Shown: positions 53,881 through 62,040 of the stretch, piece by piece
Position numbering within the stretch: position 1 is the stretch's first letter
Layout: the number at the start of each line of letters is the position of its first letter
Assembly (NCBI GenBank): GCA_023426145.1
Contig: JAFABG010000034.1
Coordinates: forward strand, 102,510 to 166,509
Source: Bacteroidota bacterium
Lineage (GTDB): Bacteria > Bacteroidota > Bacteroidia > Bacteroidales > Bacteroidaceae
Direction of reading: 5' to 3'
DNA: 64,000 nt
Program-made: the position numbers and the translations under genes
Notes under the pieces: model-generated
The model's input: only the letters and a program-made list of their open reading frames with translations
Told to the model about the DNA's origin: nothing
Database searches by the model: none

Positions 53881-54453
53881 TTATTGGTCTTTTATCTTAA
53901 TGCAACAGTTAGATAGGTCTTCAATGATGGCTAGACTTTCTACTCTAACGCCTTGCTCTTCCAAAGCTTTACGTCCGTTTTGAAAGGCTTTTTCGATGAT
54001 GAAGCCCATACCTACCAAATTGGCTCCTGATTGCTTAACCAGGTCTATGATGCCTAGTGCTGCATTTCCATAGGCTAGGAAATCATCAACGAAAAGTACA
54101 TTGTCGTTAGGGGTTAGGAAATCTGCACTGATTACGACTTCATAATCGCGGTCTTTAGTGAATGAATGGACGGTGGTGCTTAAGGCATTCTGAATGGTTT
54201 TAGGCGATTTCTTCTTAGCGAAAATAACGGGTAAATCCATTAAATAACCTGTCATGATAGCTGGAGCTATTCCACTCGCTTCGATCGTCATGATCTTGTT
54301 TACATTTGTGGCGGCAAAGCGTCGGACAAACTCTACTCCAATTGATTTCATCAAGACTGGATCCATCTGGTGATTGATAAATCCATCTACCTTTAGGATG
54401 CCTCCTTCGAAGCATTTTCCGTCTTGCAAAATTCTCTTTTTTAGTAACTGCAT
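53881..54453 (-). CDS. xpt: Xanthine phosphoribosyltransferase
   Basis: A 190-residue type I phosphoribosyltransferase that makes XMP from xanthine and PRPP. The N-terminal KVDGFINHQMDPVLMKSIG and TIEASGIAPA stretches are typical of Xpt, as is the PRPP loop VLFVDDFLAYGNAALG (about 125-140). In Firmicutes xpt is often under a purine riboswitch; I see none upstream here. It lies 39 bases downstream of iorB on the same strand and may share its transcript. Confidence 0.95.
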   Translation of the reverse strand: MQLLKKRILQDGKCFEGGILKVDGFINHQMDPVLMKSIGVEFVRRFAATNVNKIMTIEASGIAPAIMTGYLMDLPVIFAKKKSPKTIQNALSTTVHSFTKDRDYEVVISADFLTPNDNVLFVDDFLAYGNAALGIIDLVKQSGANLVGMGFIIEKAFQNGRKALEEQGVRVESLAIIEDLSNCCIKIKDQ

Positions 54454-54492
54454 GTGAATCTAATATATTTATTTATGCGTTGTTGAGAGTGA

Positions 54493-55074
54493 TTACATGA
54501 ATTTTTCTGCAAATTCTTTTCCTGCTGCTAATGCTTTCAGATTCATCTCAACAATATCTTCTCCTTTACGGAGGAAGATTTCGCGAATACTATCTTGTAT
54601 TTTATCAAAACTGATTCCTAAGAAAGGACTGGTAGCTCCCAGTAAAACGATGTTTGCCACCCGTGAAGAACCTACTTCTTTGGCTATGCGGTCTACATCC
54701 AGTACAATCTTATGAGGCAATTTATTTATTTCTTTCATGATTTCTTCCTTCTCCGGATAATTCGGAATGTTGATGAAGGGGGTCTCATTGGTAACCAACC
54801 AACCTTCAGGGCTGAGGTAGGGGAGATAACGTAAACCTTCCATAGGTTCAAGGGAAATGATTAAATCGCATTTACCGGAAGGGATTAAATCCGAAGCTAT
54901 CGGCTTGTCGCTGATACGAAGATTAGACTGAACGTCTCCTCCTCGCTGGCTCATTCCATGAACCTCTGCTTGCTTCATGTAAAGATCTTCCTTCAAAGCT
55001 GCTTTTCCTATGACTGTAGCAATGGATAATATGCCTTGTCCACCTACACCTGATAATATAATGTCTTTCTTCAT
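54493..55074 (-). CDS. iorB: Indolepyruvate:ferredoxin oxidoreductase, beta subunit
   Basis: A 193-residue gamma-type pyruvate/ketoisovalerate oxidoreductase domain: ILSGVGGQGILSIATVIGKAAL at the start, QAEVHGMSQRGGDVQSNLRIS, and DLIISLEPMEGLRYLPYL. With IorA it oxidatively decarboxylates aryl pyruvates (indolepyruvate, phenylpyruvate) to aryl-acetyl-CoA, passing electrons to ferredoxin; the reverse reaction is possible. It starts two bases after the iorA stop, so the pair is co-translated. Confidence 0.95.
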   Translation of the reverse strand: MKKDIILSGVGGQGILSIATVIGKAALKEDLYMKQAEVHGMSQRGGDVQSNLRISDKPIASDLIPSGKCDLIISLEPMEGLRYLPYLSPEGWLVTNETPFINIPNYPEKEEIMKEINKLPHKIVLDVDRIAKEVGSSRVANIVLLGATSPFLGISFDKIQDSIREIFLRKGEDIVEMNLKALAAGKEFAEKFM

Positions 55075-55076
55075 GG

Positions 55077-56669
55077 TTACTTACTCCTTTTTTTGCGTGC
55101 TAATGTTTGAATGCATTCTCTGCGTGGAATGATCACGGATAATCCGTTATACTCAATCTCTTCGCGAATGATTTGTCTCATTTCCTCGTGGTTTTTCTTC
55201 AAAGGAACAACAATACGGATGTGGTCTGGGGATACCCCTAACCCGATGCAAATGGCTTCTATGCGTCCAGTGCCGGCAGAGTCTTGTCCACCAGTCATTG
55301 CAGTGGTTTCATTGTCGGAGATGATGATGGTTACGTTAGTATTTTCGTTAACGCAATCCAATAAGCCTGTCATACCGGAATGGGTAAATGTAGAGTCACC
55401 GATCACTGCAACCGATGGGTGTAGTCCGCCATCTGCCGCTCCCTTTGCCATCGTAATGGATGCTCCCATATCTACACATGAATCGATTGCATTGAAGGGA
55501 GCACTTGCGCCTAAGGTGTAGCACCCAATATCACTGAATACTTTATGAGAAGGGTATTCTTCTTTAAGCACTTCTGTCAGAGTGATATACATGTCGCGAT
55601 GACCACATCCTTCACACAAAGCAGGGGGACGCATTTCGACAAGAGAAGGTATACTAAATTCCGATTTATTTGCTTTGCCTACTGCACAAGCTACTGAATC
55701 AGGGTTTAACTCTCCATCTTGTGAGAGTGTTCCATCTAATCGTCCTTTTACTTTGACTCCAATGCCTAAATAACCTTTAAGTTGCTTTTCAACGAAAGGC
55801 TGGCCGTCTTCCAATACCAGAATTTCATCACACGCCTCCACGAGTTGAAGCATTTGTTTTTTAGGTAGTGGGTATTGTCCTATCTTAAGCACAGGGTATT
55901 CGCATCCTTCGGGATAATTTTCCATCAGATAATTGTAACCTATTCCACAGGCAATGATACCCATTTTCTTATTCGACCCGTCTATGTATTTATTATAAGG
56001 AGATTCTTCTGAAGCTTTGATGAAATCATCTTGGAGGGAAAGGAGTTTTTTATATCTTTTGCGAGCATTTCCAGGGAGGAGAATGAATTGGCGAGGATCT
56101 TGGCTGAAGGAAACTTCATTCTGAGGTTGTTGTTCCTTTTGGTTGACTCCAGCACGGGAGTGAGCTAGCCGGGTGACCATTCGCATTAATATTGGTTCGC
56201 CTATCTTTTCGGAAAATTCGAACCCGCTATAGGTCATGTCGTAGGCCTCTTGCTGATTGCTAGGCTCGTAGATGGGGATCAAAGAAAAATCACCGTAAAA
56301 TCGGCTATCTTGTTCATTTTGTGAAGAGTGCATGCTTGGATCGTCGGCTGCTACAACAATTAATCCTCCGTTGACACCAGTTACTGCGGAATTGACAAAA
56401 CAATCGGCGGCAACATTCAGTCCAACATGTTTCATACATACTAAGGCACGTTTTCCTACAAAGGACATCCCTAAAGCAGCCTCCATTGCCGTTTTTTCGT
56501 TTGCACACCAGCGGCTGTGTATGTTCCGCTCAGTAGTGCTGGGACTCATCTGGATATATTCAGTGATCTCAGTAGAAGGAGTACCAGGATAGGCATATAC
56601 ACCTGAAAGTCCTGCATCCAACGCGGCTTGTGCAATGGCTTCATCGCCAAGTAAGAGTTGTTTACTCAT
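55077..56669 (-). CDS. iorA: Indolepyruvate:ferredoxin oxidoreductase, alpha subunit
   Basis: A 530-residue thiamine-diphosphate enzyme. The N-terminal pyrimidine-binding half has GDEAIAQAALDAGLSGVYAYPGTPSTEI; the C-terminal TPP-binding half has RPPALCEGCGHRDMY and the GDSTFTHSGMTGLLD..N motif with NETTAMTGGQ. The archaeal enzyme has a C-terminal domain with two 4Fe-4S clusters; here the protein stops at LARKKRSK with no Cys-rich tail, so electrons must leave by another carrier. It is first in the iorA-iorB-(xpt) unit. Confidence 0.93.
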   Translation of the reverse strand: MSKQLLLGDEAIAQAALDAGLSGVYAYPGTPSTEITEYIQMSPSTTERNIHSRWCANEKTAMEAALGMSFVGKRALVCMKHVGLNVAADCFVNSAVTGVNGGLIVVAADDPSMHSSQNEQDSRFYGDFSLIPIYEPSNQQEAYDMTYSGFEFSEKIGEPILMRMVTRLAHSRAGVNQKEQQPQNEVSFSQDPRQFILLPGNARKRYKKLLSLQDDFIKASEESPYNKYIDGSNKKMGIIACGIGYNYLMENYPEGCEYPVLKIGQYPLPKKQMLQLVEACDEILVLEDGQPFVEKQLKGYLGIGVKVKGRLDGTLSQDGELNPDSVACAVGKANKSEFSIPSLVEMRPPALCEGCGHRDMYITLTEVLKEEYPSHKVFSDIGCYTLGASAPFNAIDSCVDMGASITMAKGAADGGLHPSVAVIGDSTFTHSGMTGLLDCVNENTNVTIIISDNETTAMTGGQDSAGTGRIEAICIGLGVSPDHIRIVVPLKKNHEEMRQIIREEIEYNGLSVIIPRRECIQTLARKKRSK

Positions 56670-56750
56670 ATATGATTTTTATTTAGTGTTAGTCACAGAT
56701 CGTGTTTAATGGAGCAAAGATAGTTTTTTTAGCTTGTTTAAAGGCTAAGA

Positions 56751-57788
56751 TCACTTGAAAATCTTTCTCTCATTAAGTGCTTTCCAATATCTTTTGGCAT
56801 TCACCATATGATCAGCATAGTTAGAGGCAAAGTTATGTGTTCCCGAAAAATCTTCTTTCGCACACATGTAAATATAATTATGCTTTGTATAGTTTAATAC
56901 ACTCTCAATCCCCTGTTTGGATGGGATACGAATAGGTCCCGGAGGTAACCCTGTGTTTGTGTAGGTATTGAAAGGGGAATCTATTTTTAAGTGTTCATTA
57001 GATATGCGTCGAAGTCCAAAATCTTGAAGGGCAAACTTAATTGTGGGGTCCGCTTGCAGCGGCATGTTGGCGTGTAAGCGATTGATGTAAAGTCCTGCAA
57101 CCATGGGCTTTTCTTGATTATTATTGGTCTCTTCTTCAACAATGGAAGCCAAAGTACAGACTTCTTCCGGCGTCATACCTATTGTAGTGGCTTGGGCCAA
57201 CCTCTTTTCATTCCAGAATCGTTCATGTTCGTTTTTCATTCGCTTGAAGAAATTATCAAGACTTATGTCCCAATAGACGTGATAGGTATCTGGGATAAAA
57301 AGGCAGGCCATTGTATGAGGAGTATAGCCCATTTTGGCTTGGAAGGTAGTATCGAATAGCTGAGTGGCAATCTCGGTTGAATCAAGCATGAGCTGTTTGC
57401 TTAAACTGCGAACCAGTCGGTCTAAGGTGCGAACGCTTCCGATAGTTAGATTTACCGGCTCTTGATATCCCCTGAAAAAACGGCTAAAGACTTTATATAC
57501 ATTCTCTTTAGGGTGTATAGCATATCGACCAGTATGTATTTTATCCTTGTAGTTTCGAAGGTTAGCCATGTAACGAAATCCAATGAAATTTTTAACGTCT
57601 CCTACCTGTAGAATCTTGTGATAAATTGAATCTGCAGAATCGTCTCGGTCTACATATACATATACCGTTTTGGAAGGGTAGAATTGTGGCGAAAGCATAT
57701 AGTAGTATACTGTTCCCCCAAAAATGCTACCAAGCAGAAAGATTCCGGCAAGGATGATTAAAGCTCTATTTTTCGATTTCTTTTTCAT
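56751..57788 (-). CDS. mltG: Endolytic murein transglycosylase
   Basis: A 345-residue YceG/MltG protein with one N-terminal membrane helix (ALIILAGIFLLGSIFGGTVYYY). The LysM-like subdomain (about 40-100) is followed by the catalytic domain with the Glu-rich active-site motif LASIVEEETNN, then AGLYINRLHANMPLQADPTIKFAL, SPFNTYTNTGLPPGPI and FSGTHNFASNYADHMVNAKRYW. MltG cuts growing glycan strands and sets their length. Size and motif order are normal. It stands as a single gene. Confidence 0.95.
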   Translation of the reverse strand: MKKKSKNRALIILAGIFLLGSIFGGTVYYYMLSPQFYPSKTVYVYVDRDDSADSIYHKILQVGDVKNFIGFRYMANLRNYKDKIHTGRYAIHPKENVYKVFSRFFRGYQEPVNLTIGSVRTLDRLVRSLSKQLMLDSTEIATQLFDTTFQAKMGYTPHTMACLFIPDTYHVYWDISLDNFFKRMKNEHERFWNEKRLAQATTIGMTPEEVCTLASIVEEETNNNQEKPMVAGLYINRLHANMPLQADPTIKFALQDFGLRRISNEHLKIDSPFNTYTNTGLPPGPIRIPSKQGIESVLNYTKHNYIYMCAKEDFSGTHNFASNYADHMVNAKRYWKALNERKIFK

Positions 57789-58153
57789 TTGTTCAGACGT
57801 TCCTTTAAAATTGCGTCAAAGATAGAAAGATTTTGGATATGAGTGAGTTCTTTCTATTGCGAATCAGATAAAAAAGATTTTAGCTATGAATTGAGCTTAT
57901 TTGTGTTGGTAGCTGCTTACACTTGAGTTGTTTTTTGCAGCTATAGGTAATAGGGGAAAATTTAACTTAGTTTTTCATATTTCGAAAAATACTTATTTTG
58001 ATCTTTTGAATGTAAAAAAAAGTTTTTGCTCTTATTTATTAGTAACTTTGTAATGTCTTCTTTTATTAGGTTTGATTTAACTTGTATACTATGTAATTAT
58101 TTATATATGTTATTTGTGGAGTTGACTAACTATAATGTGAATATGTTTTGGAA
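57789..58153. other. 365-bp AT-rich intergenic region
   Basis: It separates the divergent mltG and CDP-alcohol phosphotransferase genes. A -7 element TAACTTTG lies at 58043-58050 pointing right. I see no RNA gene, repeat or ORF of note. Confidence 0.5.
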
Positions 58154-58711
58154 ATGAGAATTAATGTGAGGTATATTCCTAATATAATAAGTCTGTTAAG
58201 GATTCCTATGTCGTTAGGTTTGCTGCTGGTTGTGCATCGTAGCTTCTTTTTTGTGCTACTCTATTTGTTGTGTGGAATAAGTGATTTACTTGATGGCTAT
58301 TTAGCACGAAAAATGCATATTGAAAGTGCTTTAGGCGCCAGGTTAGATTCTATAGCTGATTTGATGATGTATATCATAATCCTATTGGTTGTTTGTTTAT
58401 GGGATTTTGAATCTATCCTTGGTTTTATTCCATTCTTAGCCTTTATAGCCTTTATTCGTAGCATTAATATGGGCATTGGATATTATAAATTTCATCAGTT
58501 AGTCTGCATTCATACTATTGGGAATAAGGTGATGGGGTTGCTAGTATTTTTTGTTCCTCTGATCTATTTAATAGTGGACAGTTTTTCGTTTCTTTGGTTT
58601 CTTTTGCCTCTTTCTTTAATCGTTTCTTTAGAAGAAACATGGCTGATTGGGAAGATGAAGGAACTGGACTTAAATCGGAAAGGATTATTTTTCAGGAAAG
58701 AAAAACGCTGA
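58154..58711 (+). CDS. CDP-alcohol phosphatidyltransferase
   Basis: Starts at the ATG at 58154 (MRINVRYIPNIISLLR); an in-frame TTG two codons earlier is less likely. The 185-residue integral membrane protein has the family motif D-G-AR-G-D-D: GISDLLDGYLARKMHIESALG then ARLDSIAD. The enzymes join CDP-diacylglycerol to an alcohol; phosphatidylglycerophosphate synthase is one option, but the substrate cannot be fixed from sequence. A terminator overlaps its last codons. It is the last chromosomal gene before the integrated element. Confidence 0.88.
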   Translation: MRINVRYIPNIISLLRIPMSLGLLLVVHRSFFFVLLYLLCGISDLLDGYLARKMHIESALGARLDSIADLMMYIIILLVVCLWDFESILGFIPFLAFIAFIRSINMGIGYYKFHQLVCIHTIGNKVMGLLVFFVPLIYLIVDSFSFLWFLLPLSLIVSLEETWLIGKMKELDLNRKGLFFRKEKR

Positions 58712-58736
58712 TTAAAGTGTTTATAATCAGCGTTTT
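58702..58736 (+). terminator. Terminator overlapping the end of the CDP-alcohol phosphotransferase gene
   Basis: AAAACGCTGATTA (58702-58714) pairs perfectly with TAATCAGCGTTTT (58724-58736). The stop codon lies in the left arm. Confidence 0.88.
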
Positions 58737-58744
58737 ATTGAAGA

Positions 58745-58786
58745 GCCGCTAGCCAGACTTGAACTGGCGACCTACGCGTTACGAAG
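58745..58786 (-). other. 3' fragment of a tRNA-Thr(CGT) gene: attachment site
   Basis: On the minus strand 58786-58745 reads as a tRNA from the anticodon loop (TTCGTAA, anticodon CGT) through the anticodon 3' strand CGCGT, T-stem GCCAG/CTGGC around TTCAAGT, and acceptor strand TAGCGGC. The 5' half is absent: the bases before it (GGAGAC) cannot pair with CGCGT and there is no D arm. A 3' fragment next to chromosome and joined to foreign DNA is what integrase recombination leaves at one end of an element. The intact tRNA and the integrase should lie at the other end, beyond this window. Confidence 0.8.
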
Positions 58787-58907
58787 TCTCCATTGTATGA
58801 CTATGTATTGCGCTGTATACTAAAACTTTACGCTGTATTCTCTGAATGTTTTAAAACACAATCTACTATACATTTGCTAGTTGGGTAGTAGAATTGAAAT
58901 GTTAATA

Positions 58908-59342
58908 TTATGATTTACATATTAATGAATGAACCTTTTCGTAAGAATCAAACTTTACTGTATCTAGTTCTATTTCTAACTTGTTCGTTCTTTTAATAAA
59001 ATACTTTACGATCTTATTGTATTCAGTTTGATAGTATTCATTACGTGCTTCGTAACTTATATCATCTTTATCTTCTTCTTCTCCGTATTCGCTAATCGTT
59101 TTATTGAAAAGTTCAATTATGCTTTTATAAAAAGCCTTTTGATATAAATCGAAGGCTTTTTCTTTTTCGCCATTTAATACTTTAATTTGAGCTTCAGAAA
59201 TGATATTGTCTTCATCTTCTGGCTGAATTTCCAGCTTCTTCTTGATTCTATTCACATCATTAGTCATTCCCCATACTTTGAAGAAAAGGATAATTTGCAG
59301 TACTCCGAATATGAGGAGTACGATGGTTAAAAAGTCAATCAT
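58908..59342 (-). CDS. Small membrane-anchored coiled-coil protein
   Basis: I recognise no family. The 144-residue protein has one N-terminal membrane helix (FLTIVLLIFGVLQIILFFKVW), then a soluble, strongly charged helical part (VNRIKKKLEIQPEDEDN; EYGEEEDKDDISYEARNEY). It is the gene nearest the attachment site, on the same strand as the lipoprotein (4 bases apart) and the repressor. Genes in this position of prophages often alter the host (superinfection exclusion, lysogenic conversion); that is only a suggestion. Confidence 0.7.
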   Translation of the reverse strand: MIDFLTIVLLIFGVLQIILFFKVWGMTNDVNRIKKKLEIQPEDEDNIISEAQIKVLNGEKEKAFDLYQKAFYKSIIELFNKTISEYGEEEDKDDISYEARNEYYQTEYNKIVKYFIKRTNKLEIELDTVKFDSYEKVHSLICKS

Positions 59343-59346
59343 AACT

Positions 59347-59694
59347 CTATTTCTTAATATATACGATTTCTCCTAAATGTAATTTCCCATTAACTATTTG
59401 ATAATCGAAGGTTTCTGTACCTTCTCCTTCATACGTCCCAGTAAATTTGCGCTCTGTTGCACTCCAAATCAATGACCGTTTACCATAACTATCTACTTCT
59501 CCATTATCTGTAGCCCAAAATAAACCAGTATGGTCTGCTTTAAGTTCGAGGTTAAATACTTCTACTGTTGATTCGGTATCTTCCACCCATAAACCCACAA
59601 GACGGCTTTCGTAATCGTTACTATCGTCATCAGATGAACATGCCGTAAATAACATCATTGGCAATATTACCATTAAGAATAAAATCTTTTTCAT
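59347..59694 (-). CDS. Lipocalin-like small lipoprotein
   Basis: A 115-residue lipoprotein: signal peptide ending LFTAC, followed by SSDDDSND, the acidic surface-export signature. The mature part (LVGLWVEDTESTVEVFNLELKADHTGLFW) looks like the start of a lipocalin-like beta-barrel, with a strand-rich remainder. It lies 18 bases downstream of the repressor gene on the same strand, so it is probably made in the lysogenic state and shown on the cell surface. No partner or ligand is known. Confidence 0.75.
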   Translation of the reverse strand: MKKILFLMVILPMMLFTACSSDDDSNDYESRLVGLWVEDTESTVEVFNLELKADHTGLFWATDNGEVDSYGKRSLIWSATERKFTGTYEGEGTETFDYQIVNGKLHLGEIVYIKK

Positions 59695-59712
59695 TGTTTA
59701 TTTATTTTGTTA

Positions 59713-60474
59713 TTACAATCTTTTCATACAACCTAACACTTGAAAGATTGTTCTAATCATATTGATAGGAATCTGTTGCGGTGCATATTCTGGGGATTTA
59801 TTTGAGGGAATAAGAGTATATGTATCATTCTTTTTTCCAACTCCTAATCTTTTTATTGTACGCATATTGTTTGTTGTAACAATAGCATATACCTCCCCAA
59901 GCGGCAAAAAAGAAAAATCTTCTATTTTTTTAAGGGCAATAATGTCGCCATGAGTTATCTCTGGCTCCATAGAGTGCCCTGTAACGTTGCACCAACAAGT
60001 AGCATCATTATATTTTTTAAAATCTATTTTGTATTCAGGATTGATGGTTTGGTCATTCATAACTATATCAAATCCACCTAAAAAATCAACATTATAATAA
60101 GGGGCTCCTTCCGAGTAGCTTATTTTAGGCTCGTCGTTGAGAGATTCTTTTGTCTGAAAACTTTCTACTTTTTGAACGATTGATTCTTCGGTATTATCTT
60201 TTGTTATATTACTTGCATTTAGCATTTCTCCGTCACCGTATAAATACCATTTCTCATTAAATATGTTATCGAATCTATTATTTATTTTTTCTATTAAGGC
60301 ATTAATATATCTTTTATCCCCTTTTTTCGCATTAGACACATTTCCGGGAGCCATATCTATTTGTATTGATAGCTCTTTTTGGCTAAAAGGTATTTTCTCT
60401 GCTGGGAAAACAGTAAAACGCAGATGATTTAAAACTGCTTCAATTCTTGAAATTAATTCCTTATTATCGTTCAT
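59713..60474 (-). CDS. CI-like phage repressor with S24 peptidase domain
   Basis: A 253-residue protein. The N-terminal HTH (about 25-75; IPFSQKELSIQIDMAPGNVSNAKKG) binds DNA. The C-terminal LexA/CI-type S24 domain has the nucleophile Ser in NVTGHSMEPEI and the general base Lys in MRTIKRLGVG, so it should self-cleave when RecA filaments form. This is the expected master switch of a prophage. Its start codon abuts an operator-like repeat (60475-60490) that recurs at a second promoter 830 bases away. Confidence 0.9.
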   Translation of the reverse strand: MNDNKELISRIEAVLNHLRFTVFPAEKIPFSQKELSIQIDMAPGNVSNAKKGDKRYINALIEKINNRFDNIFNEKWYLYGDGEMLNASNITKDNTEESIVQKVESFQTKESLNDEPKISYSEGAPYYNVDFLGGFDIVMNDQTINPEYKIDFKKYNDATCWCNVTGHSMEPEITHGDIIALKKIEDFSFLPLGEVYAIVTTNNMRTIKRLGVGKKNDTYTLIPSNKSPEYAPQQIPINMIRTIFQVLGCMKRL

Positions 60475-60566
60475 ACCAATTTTAATTAGTATATTTGTGT
60501 CGAAATCAAGTTGCGGATGATTTCAACTAATCTATTTATTAACGACTTCACTTCAAACCGCAACTT
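60475..60566. promoter_or_regulatory. Repressor promoter/operator region
   Basis: ACCAATTTTAATTAGT (60475-60490) closely resembles the operator pair at 61310-61355. It runs directly into the -7 element TATATTTG (60490-60497) facing right. A second pair, AAGTTGCGG (60508-60516) and CCGCAACTT (60558-60566), forms a 9-bp inverted repeat. This is the likely switch between the repressor and rightward genes. Confidence 0.65.
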
Positions 60567-60593
60567 TGGAGTTGGTCACTTTTGTTTGCTGAT

Positions 60594-60794
60594 ATGATAA
60601 TAATGGCTCCTTCGCTCATTGAAGCGATACGTAGGAATACTGGCAAGTTAGACAGAAGTTCCCGACAAGTCAAAGATTATTTTGCAGAATCAAATAAACT
60701 TATTGATAACGCAAAGAGATCATACTTCGAGATCTTGAAGGAAGAGGAGTGCGCTATCAGAAAAAGCACTAATCCTTCCAAACCTAATCTTTAG
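60594..60794 (+). CDS. Small hypothetical protein, first rightward gene of the element
   Basis: I start at the ATG at 60594 (MIIMAPSLIEAIRRNTGK), 66 residues. The family is unknown to me. It is helical and basic and sits where a Cro- or CII-like protein would be, directly opposite the repressor. Its last 75 bases overlap the end of the convergent membrane-protein gene, which makes me less sure that both are translated. Confidence 0.5.
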   Translation: MIIMAPSLIEAIRRNTGKLDRSSRQVKDYFAESNKLIDNAKRSYFEILKEEECAIRKSTNPSKPNL

Positions 60795-61262
60795 TTTTCC
60801 TTTGAATGTATTATCAAATAGTTTGTTTCCATATCGTACTTCAAGCTCTTTTAATTGATTAATAATATAATCTATATCTTCCTTCTTTTTAGTCGTTTCG
60901 GTGGTGTCAAGCATCATGTAAATGGATTGCCTTATATCTGCTATATTGTTTAATTCCACAGCCATGTGTAGCAGACGTATCTCGATATACATCATAGTTT
61001 CCGCTGTATGGATTATATGATTGTCGCTTATATCTTGGAGTTTCCCTTCAATATCCTTTTTAAGTTCGTTCTTCAATCCAAAGATATTATATCCTAACAT
61101 TACAGCTAACACTCCAACTATAAAAGAAAGAAAGGCTATTACTGTATCAAACAACGACCATGTTACTGGCTCGTACCTACATAGCCACATTAGTATAGCT
61201 ATAGCGCTCAATCCAAGTGCTATCCAAGCTACTAAATTTATGTGTCCACTTTCTTTCTTCAT
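60720..61262 (-). CDS. Two-helix membrane protein of the element
   Basis: A 180-residue protein with two membrane helices (INLVAWIALGLSAIAILMWLC and DTVIAFLSFIVGVLAVMLGYNIFG), then a cytoplasmic helical domain (KNELKKDIEGKLQDISDNHIIHTAETMMYIEIRLL). It has no recognised domain. It is transcribed toward the repressor and divergently from the operator pair at 61310-61355. Like the neighbour near the att site, it could be a lysogen-expressed membrane protein. Confidence 0.7.
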   Translation of the reverse strand: MKKESGHINLVAWIALGLSAIAILMWLCRYEPVTWSLFDTVIAFLSFIVGVLAVMLGYNIFGLKNELKKDIEGKLQDISDNHIIHTAETMMYIEIRLLHMAVELNNIADIRQSIYMMLDTTETTKKKEDIDYIINQLKELEVRYGNKLFDNTFKGKLKIRFGRISAFSDSALLFLQDLEV

Positions 61263-61309
61263 ATTATAATAAGGTGTAAACTATCCAGTTAGTTAAATGA
61301 TGTTTAAAT

Positions 61310-61362
61310 ACTAATAAAAATTAGTCCATATTGATTAATACTAATTTTTATTAGTATATTTG
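61310..61362 (+). promoter_or_regulatory. Operator pair and promoter of the rightward gene set
   Basis: ACTAATAAAAATTAGT (61310-61325) and its exact reverse complement (61340-61355) are 30 bases apart, start to start. Each is itself nearly palindromic (ACTAAT...ATTAGT). The right copy overlaps the -7 element TATATTTG (61355-61362). The phrase ATTAGTATATTTG recurs at the repressor promoter, so both promoters probably answer to the same protein. Confidence 0.75.
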
Positions 61363-61453
61363 CATCATGAAAATGTGATAACAAATCCACTTCACAAAGT
61401 AACAAAGATTTATTCACTTTTCAAATAGTATAAACATATTAAAATACACGATT

Positions 61454-61786
61454 ATGAGCACGAATTTTAAAAATCAGATGAAAGAGGTTATGAATCTCGC
61501 TTGGCAATTAGTAAAAAAGAATGGTTTTTCAATGAGCGAAGCCTTGAGAGTTGCTTGGGCTAACTTAAAGTTAAAAGCTCAAATGAAAAGCAAGATCATG
61601 AAGTTCTACTTTCAAAAAGTAGATGGTACAATAAGAGAAGCCTACGGTACACTTTGCGAAAAATACATGCCTGAGATTACAGGTACTGATAAAAGAGCAA
61701 AGAACGATACGGTTCAGACTTATTATGATACTGAACGAGGTGAGTTCAGATGCTACAAGAAAGCTAATTTATTATCAATCGCTTAA
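61454..61786 (+). CDS. DUF2693/SH3-fold phage-type protein
   Basis: A 110-residue basic protein: an N-terminal helical region (MKEVMNLAWQLVKKNGFSMSEALRVAWANLKLKAQM) that is typical of small proteins in Bacteroides phages, then a strand-rich part (KIMKFYFQKVDGTIREAYGTL ... YYDTERGEFRCYKKANLL) resembling the DUF2693 SH3-like barrel. It is the first gene after the operator pair. Function is unknown; genes like it lie in the early region of Bacteroides prophages. Confidence 0.7.
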   Translation: MSTNFKNQMKEVMNLAWQLVKKNGFSMSEALRVAWANLKLKAQMKSKIMKFYFQKVDGTIREAYGTLCEKYMPEITGTDKRAKNDTVQTYYDTERGEFRCYKKANLLSIA

Positions 61787-61797
61787 AACTTACCACT

Positions 61798-62040
61798 ATG
61801 ACACGTTACGAAATTGAACAAGGTTTAAATGCTCTTTACAGGGATTTGGATAACGTCGAAAACATGAATGAAGAAACAGCTTGTAGGGTTTACAACGTAG
61901 ATTGTAAAGCTGATATAATAGATGTTATTCAAGACGAAATTGAGACTTATAAAGCAATCTTAGAACCGGATATGAGCGAAGATGATGGTATGGATTATGA
62001 TGCTCTTTGTGGGGTTCAAGGTCTGAGCCGTTACGCATAA
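61798..62040 (+). CDS. Small acidic hypothetical protein
   Basis: An 80-residue acidic protein (RYEIEQGLNALYRDLDNVENMNEETACRVYNVD; EPDMSEDDGMDYDALCG). It follows the DUF2693-type gene by 11 bases and should be in the same transcript. No family recognised. Small acidic proteins in this position of phages include DNA mimics and anti-defence proteins, but nothing in the sequence proves that. Confidence 0.65.
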   Translation: MTRYEIEQGLNALYRDLDNVENMNEETACRVYNVDCKADIIDVIQDEIETYKAILEPDMSEDDGMDYDALCGVQGLSRYA

